From positions 1 through 9,051 of the forward strand of contig CBDULQ010000157.1 of assembly GCA_965368115.1 (NCBI GenBank): 9,051 bases of DNA. The letters run 5' to 3'. This document shows positions 5,900 to 9,051 of this stretch, piece after piece. Under the pieces are notes generated by a model. It saw only the letters and a list, made by a program, of their open reading frames with translations. It was not told the origin of the DNA and did no database searches. How positions within the stretch are numbered: the first letter of the stretch is position 1; each line of letters starts with the position of its first letter. A program made the translations under genes and the position numbers. Origin of the DNA: CBDULQ01 sp965368115. Lineage in GTDB: Bacteria; Pseudomonadota; Gammaproteobacteria; SZUA-229.

Positions 5900-7768
5900 T
5901 CAGGCCTCCACCAGCATGCGACCGCGCATTTCCATATGCAACGCATGACAGAACCACTGGCAGTAATACCAATGAACGCCGGGTTTGTCGGCGATGAAGG
6001 TCACCGAAGACGTTTGCTGCGGACCGATTTCCATGGAGATGCCGTGATTGATCAGGGTAAAGCCATGGGTCAGGTCTTCGATCTGGTCGAGGTTGGTCAC
6101 CACCACGGTCACCTCGTCACCTTTCTTGACCTTGAACTCGGTCATGCCGAAGTTCGGCGCCACCGACCACATGTAAACCCTGACCTTGTTACCGTCACGA
6201 ATGACCTTGAGGTCGCCCTCGGGGTTGACGCCATCCTTTTTCGCCATGGCGACGGTTTCGGCAAAATACGGGTCATCCCGATCCCAGATTTTCTTGGTGC
6301 GTATTTTACTTCGGTGCACCAGTATACAATCGTGTGGCTCGGCGAATGCGGGGCCGTCATGCACCAGTTTCATTTCGTCGCCTGAAATATCGATCAGCTG
6401 GTCGTTCTCGGCGCGTAACGGGCCTACCGGCAGGAAGCGGTCTTTGGAAAATTTACACAAAGACACCAGCCATTTGCCGTCGGCTTCGCTGGTTTCGCCC
6501 ATGCTGCTGTGGTTGTGACCGGGCTGGTAATGCACATCCAGTTTCTGGCGCAGGTAATTCACCTTCTTGCCCTGGTAGGCCTTGATGGCGTCGTCGATAT
6601 TCCACTTGGCGATCTGGCTGTCGATGAACAGGGTGGTATAGGCGTTGCCGCGGTTGTCGAACGCGGTATGCAAGGGGCCGAGGCCCAGTTCCGGTTCCGC
6701 GATCACCACATCACGTTCTTCTTTCAACTTGCCGCCGAACCAGTCATCCAGTTTACTGATGGAAATCACCGTGCAGGTGGGCGACAACTTGCCGTTGGCC
6801 ACGAAGTATTTGCCGTTCGGCGCCATGTTGATGCCATGGGGGCTTTTCGGCGTAGGAATATACGCGGTGAGTTTGGAGCCGTGACGACCGTCCACTACCG
6901 GTACTTTGGAGTCGCCCAGGGTTTTGAACTTACCCTGTTTGACCGCCGCTTCAATCCGCGGGATGTTGAATACGACCACCCAGTCACGTTCGTTACGCAT
7001 GGTATCGGAGGCCAGGAAGCCTTCTTCGCTGTTGTAACAGGTGGAAGCGGCGTACTTGCCGGTATAATCGGCGTCGGTATTATCCAGGTTACCGTCGACA
7101 ATGACCTGCCAGGCCACTTCCATGGTATCCGCATCGATGGCATTGAACATGGTGTAATACTTTTCGTTATTGTCCATGTCGCTGCCGTCATTGGGATGAG
7201 GCATACGAAATTCCGCATTGCAGAACACATATTTCGTGCGTGGCATTTTCTGCGGGCGCAAGCCGTGTATCGCCTGTACGTTGGGAATTTCCACGATCTT
7301 GTCGGTCTTCATGACGTCGCAGCGAATACGTGCCACACGCGTGTTGGCCTTGTCGTTGATAAACACGTATTTACCGTCATAGGTGCCGTTGGTGAAGCTC
7401 ATATGCGGATGGTGGGTATCGCCATTGAGCGGTGCGTTTTCACCGAGGACGCGTTTCGATTCATTCGTCAGCCCGTGTCCGGTGGCGCCGCAATAATTGA
7501 ATACCGGAATACGCATCAGCTCGCGCATGGAGGGCACGCCGAGTATACGTACTTCGCCGGACTGGCCGCCGCTCCAGAAACCGTAATATTCATCCAGTTC
7601 GCCGGGGCCCACATGGGGACTGGCACCTTTATCTTTCGATGCCGCGTATGCAGGACTGCTCATGGCGGTCAGTCCTGTGCCCACGGTCATACTCGCCGCA
7701 CTGGCGAACGCGGCATGACTTAAAAAGCTGCGCCTTGACTCGTCGGTATTTTTTTCTCTCTCACTCAT
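5900..7768 (-). CDS. nosZ: NosZ, nitrous oxide reductase (clade I, Tat-exported)
   Basis: NosZ is the periplasmic copper enzyme that reduces N2O to N2, the last step of denitrification. Start at ATG 7766-7768 gives 622 residues; GGAGG (7777-7781) lies 8 nt upstream, while the ATG at 7781-7783 overlaps that site and is unlikely. The N-terminus is a Tat signal: SRRSFL (11-16), a moderately hydrophobic Ala-rich stretch, and probable cleavage after AYA (40-42). This marks the protein as clade I. The beta-propeller has all seven CuZ histidines: His119, His120, His168, His311, His367, His418 and His479. The C-terminal cupredoxin domain carries the CuA ligands His568, Cys603, Trp605, Cys607, His611 and Met614 (CQWFCHALHMEM). 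From His311 onward these sit at a constant offset of 15 from Paracoccus denitrificans numbering as I recall it. No lesion is visible, so an active enzyme is expected. Confidence 0.98.
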   Translation of the reverse strand: MSEREKNTDESRRSFLSHAAFASAASMTVGTGLTAMSSPAYAASKDKGASPHVGPGELDEYYGFWSGGQSGEVRILGVPSMRELMRIPVFNYCGATGHGLTNESKRVLGENAPLNGDTHHPHMSFTNGTYDGKYVFINDKANTRVARIRCDVMKTDKIVEIPNVQAIHGLRPQKMPRTKYVFCNAEFRMPHPNDGSDMDNNEKYYTMFNAIDADTMEVAWQVIVDGNLDNTDADYTGKYAASTCYNSEEGFLASDTMRNERDWVVVFNIPRIEAAVKQGKFKTLGDSKVPVVDGRHGSKLTAYIPTPKSPHGINMAPNGKYFVANGKLSPTCTVISISKLDDWFGGKLKEERDVVIAEPELGLGPLHTAFDNRGNAYTTLFIDSQIAKWNIDDAIKAYQGKKVNYLRQKLDVHYQPGHNHSSMGETSEADGKWLVSLCKFSKDRFLPVGPLRAENDQLIDISGDEMKLVHDGPAFAEPHDCILVHRSKIRTKKIWDRDDPYFAETVAMAKKDGVNPEGDLKVIRDGNKVRVYMWSVAPNFGMTEFKVKKGDEVTVVVTNLDQIEDLTHGFTLINHGISMEIGPQQTSSVTFIADKPGVHWYYCQWFCHALHMEMRGRMLVEA

Positions 7769-7776
7769 GGTTACAT

Positions 7777-7781
7777 CCTCC
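7777..7781 (-). promoter_or_regulatory. Shine-Dalgarno of nosZ, deciding its start
   Basis: The minus strand reads GGAGG here, 8 nt before the ATG at 7766-7768. It overlaps the codons of the alternative in-frame ATG at 7781-7783, which therefore cannot use it. The start that leaves MSEREKN before the Tat motif is preferred. Confidence 0.75.
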
Positions 7782-7800
7782 ATTTCTGGTTTTTATGGAC

Positions 7801-7830
7801 ACCCGATTTCCTCACGGAATGAATACGGGT
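7801..7830 (-). other. Stem-loop between nosR and nosZ
   Basis: Immediately after the nosR stop, the minus strand can pair ACCCG (7830-7826) with CGGGT (7805-7801). Within the loop TTCC pairs with GGAA around a GTGA tetraloop of the stable GNRA type. No T-run follows in the nos direction, so it is more likely an attenuator, processing or mRNA-protecting structure than a terminator. On the plus strand it is followed by TTTTATTGTTT, but no gene there would need ending. I saw no FNR-type TTGAT-N4-ATCAA box in the gap, so nosZ may rely on a promoter upstream of the window or on a site not recognised here. Confidence 0.4.
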
Positions 7831-7831
7831 T

Positions 7832-9051
7832 TTATTGTTTATCGGGCCGAGTGTTTAATTCACCCGGTACCACGGGAATGGAAGACAAGCCGCTTGCCGA
7901 ACCGTCTTCCGTTTGCCGGCTATTGCTGCTAATGGCAACGGCCTGTTCATATTTCTTGCGCTTCTTGATCAGGGGTGGACACTTGTGGTCATCCCAGTAG
8001 GTCACCTGGCAATCCATGCAGAAATGACATTCATCCAGATTGATTTCGCCGGTGTGGTAAATCGCCTGAATTTCGCACTCATTGGCGCATATCTGGCAGG
8101 GCCGACCGCATTCACGATGACGCCGCAACCAGTTGGTCAGACGAAACTTGCCGGGCACCGCCAGTGCTGCACCCAGTGGACACAGGTATTTGCAATAGAA
8201 CTTGGTATTGAAGATGGAAATCACCAGCAGGCCGCCGGCATACAGCAGAAACGGCCATTCCCGATCGAAGCGCAAGGTAATGGCGGTTTTGAACGGCTCG
8301 ATTTCCGCATAACGTTCCGCTTCCGCCAGTGATTGCAGGGATATACCGAACAGCACCAGCAGGATGATGTACTTGATGCCCCATAAGCGATCATGCACGA
8401 TCTGCGGCAAATTGAACTGGGGCACATTGTATTTATGCGCCAGTTGACCAATGAGTTTTTGCAGGGCGCCGAACGGGCATAACCAGCCGCAATACACGCC
8501 GCGCCCCCACAGTAGTAACGAAGCGGCAACGAATACCCAGAGAATGAACATGGTCGGATCGATGAGGAACGTTTCCCAGCTAAAGTCACGCATCACCGAA
8601 TTGGTAAAGGTCAGCACGTTGACTACTGACAACTGACCGAGTAAATACCAGCCGATAAAGAACAGGGTGTAGAGTAAAAAGCCGGTACGCAGGTAGGTCA
8701 TCAGCTTCGGAATGCGCACCAGGTAATCCTGGAACATCATGATGAAGGTCAGCAGGCCCAGACCGAGTACCAGCACGGCGATCTGGAATTTGCGTTCTTG
8801 CCATACCGAAACCCAGATAGGCTCGCCCTCTTTTGCCTCGCTCACAATGGGGGCTTCGAAGCGTTCAACATAGGCATCGGGTATCTCATAACTGGACGCG
8901 AAACTGGTAAATACACTTTTCAGCGGTCCGGTCTGGCGTTTCACCAGCAGCTCCAGGCTCCACGCGGTACCCGGGTCGAATTTATGCGTTTCGCGAACGA
9001 TGAAAATACCCATTTCGTCCATGGTCGGCATGCCGTCCGCATACACATCGT
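7832..9051 (-). CDS. nosR: NosR, polytopic flavo-iron-sulfur protein (C-terminal part, cut by window edge)
   Basis: NosR is required for nos expression and for electron supply to NosZ. About 405 of the usual 700 or so residues are here. The frame stays open to the edge (position 9051), so the N-terminus with the FMN-binding domain is mostly outside. In order: the end of the periplasmic domain, about five membrane helices (near residues 88-105, 121-142, 164-185, 226-240 and 264-279, counted from the codon at 9044-9046), and two CxxxCP motifs, CGWLCPFG (186-193) and CKYLCPLG (285-292), facing the cytoplasm. A polyferredoxin tail then gives two 4Fe-4S sites: Cys313, 317, 320, 324 and Cys340, 343, 346, 356. 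This is the full NosR cysteine set. A basic stretch (KKRKK) and a short polar tail end the protein. nosZ starts 63 nt later. Confidence 0.96.
   Translation of the reverse strand, partial: DVYADGMPTMDEMGIFIVRETHKFDPGTAWSLELLVKRQTGPLKSVFTSFASSYEIPDAYVERFEAPIVSEAKEGEPIWVSVWQERKFQIAVLVLGLGLLTFIMMFQDYLVRIPKLMTYLRTGFLLYTLFFIGWYLLGQLSVVNVLTFTNSVMRDFSWETFLIDPTMFILWVFVAASLLLWGRGVYCGWLCPFGALQKLIGQLAHKYNVPQFNLPQIVHDRLWGIKYIILLVLFGISLQSLAEAERYAEIEPFKTAITLRFDREWPFLLYAGGLLVISIFNTKFYCKYLCPLGAALAVPGKFRLTNWLRRHRECGRPCQICANECEIQAIYHTGEINLDECHFCMDCQVTYWDDHKCPPLIKKRKKYEQAVAISSNSRQTEDGSASGLSSIPVVPGELNTRPDKQ

Noticed and set aside
5888..6385. A 165-codon plus-strand frame over the end of nosZ
   Set aside because: It is a shadow of nosZ coding sequence with no domain and no ribosome binding site of note.
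6509..7723. A 404-codon open frame on the plus strand, antisense to nosZ
   Set aside because: It lies entirely within nosZ, whose product has every catalytic ligand. The antisense frame has no recognisable domain, is rich in His/Val/Gly as expected for a mirror of coding sequence, and lacks context.

Overview
The window is the 3' part of a nitrous oxide reductase (nos) operon on the minus strand, followed downstream by a short accessory region with two toxin-antitoxin (TA) modules. It suggests a denitrifying or N2O-respiring proteobacterium, probably gammaproteobacterial. The evidence is the clade I, Tat-exported NosZ, the nosRZDFYL gene order and moderate GC. The taxon is inferred from gene content only; no marker gene is present.

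Reading the nos operon in its own direction (9051 down to 2183): the C-terminal half of nosR (cut by the window edge), nosZ, nosD, nosF, nosY and nosL. nosD/nosF overlap by 4 nt and nosF/nosY by 1 nt; nosL follows nosY after 13 nt. NosZ reduces N2O to N2 in the periplasm. NosR is a polytopic flavo-iron-sulfur protein that supplies electrons and is needed for nos expression. NosD, NosF and NosY form the ABC-type maturation machine, and the lipoprotein NosL feeds it Cu(I) for assembly of CuZ. All expected NosZ copper ligands are present, so the enzyme looks functional. Candidate RNA hairpins sit just after nosR and between nosZ and nosD, and a weak terminator-like structure follows nosL.

From 1 to about 2115 lies the accessory region. 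On the minus strand is an intact ribbon-helix-helix antitoxin gene with a Doc/Fic-type toxin gene after it. The toxin reading frame has lost a recognisable start codon and is broken by one in-frame TAA, after which the same frame continues with family-like sequence. On the plus strand, divergently, is an intact Xre/MbcA-type antitoxin and RES-domain toxin pair (1-nt overlap). Upstream of it is a strong candidate operator: a perfect 14-bp inverted repeat plus a third near-identical half-site, overlapping a sigma70-like promoter. A small three-helix membrane protein of unknown function follows the RES gene with a strong ribosome binding site and a TTG start, and may be a third gene of that operon.

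I see no tRNA, rRNA, CRISPR array, insertion sequence or integrase. The most notable points are the half-decayed Doc module beside an intact Xre-RES module, the triple-site operator, and the unrecognised membrane protein.
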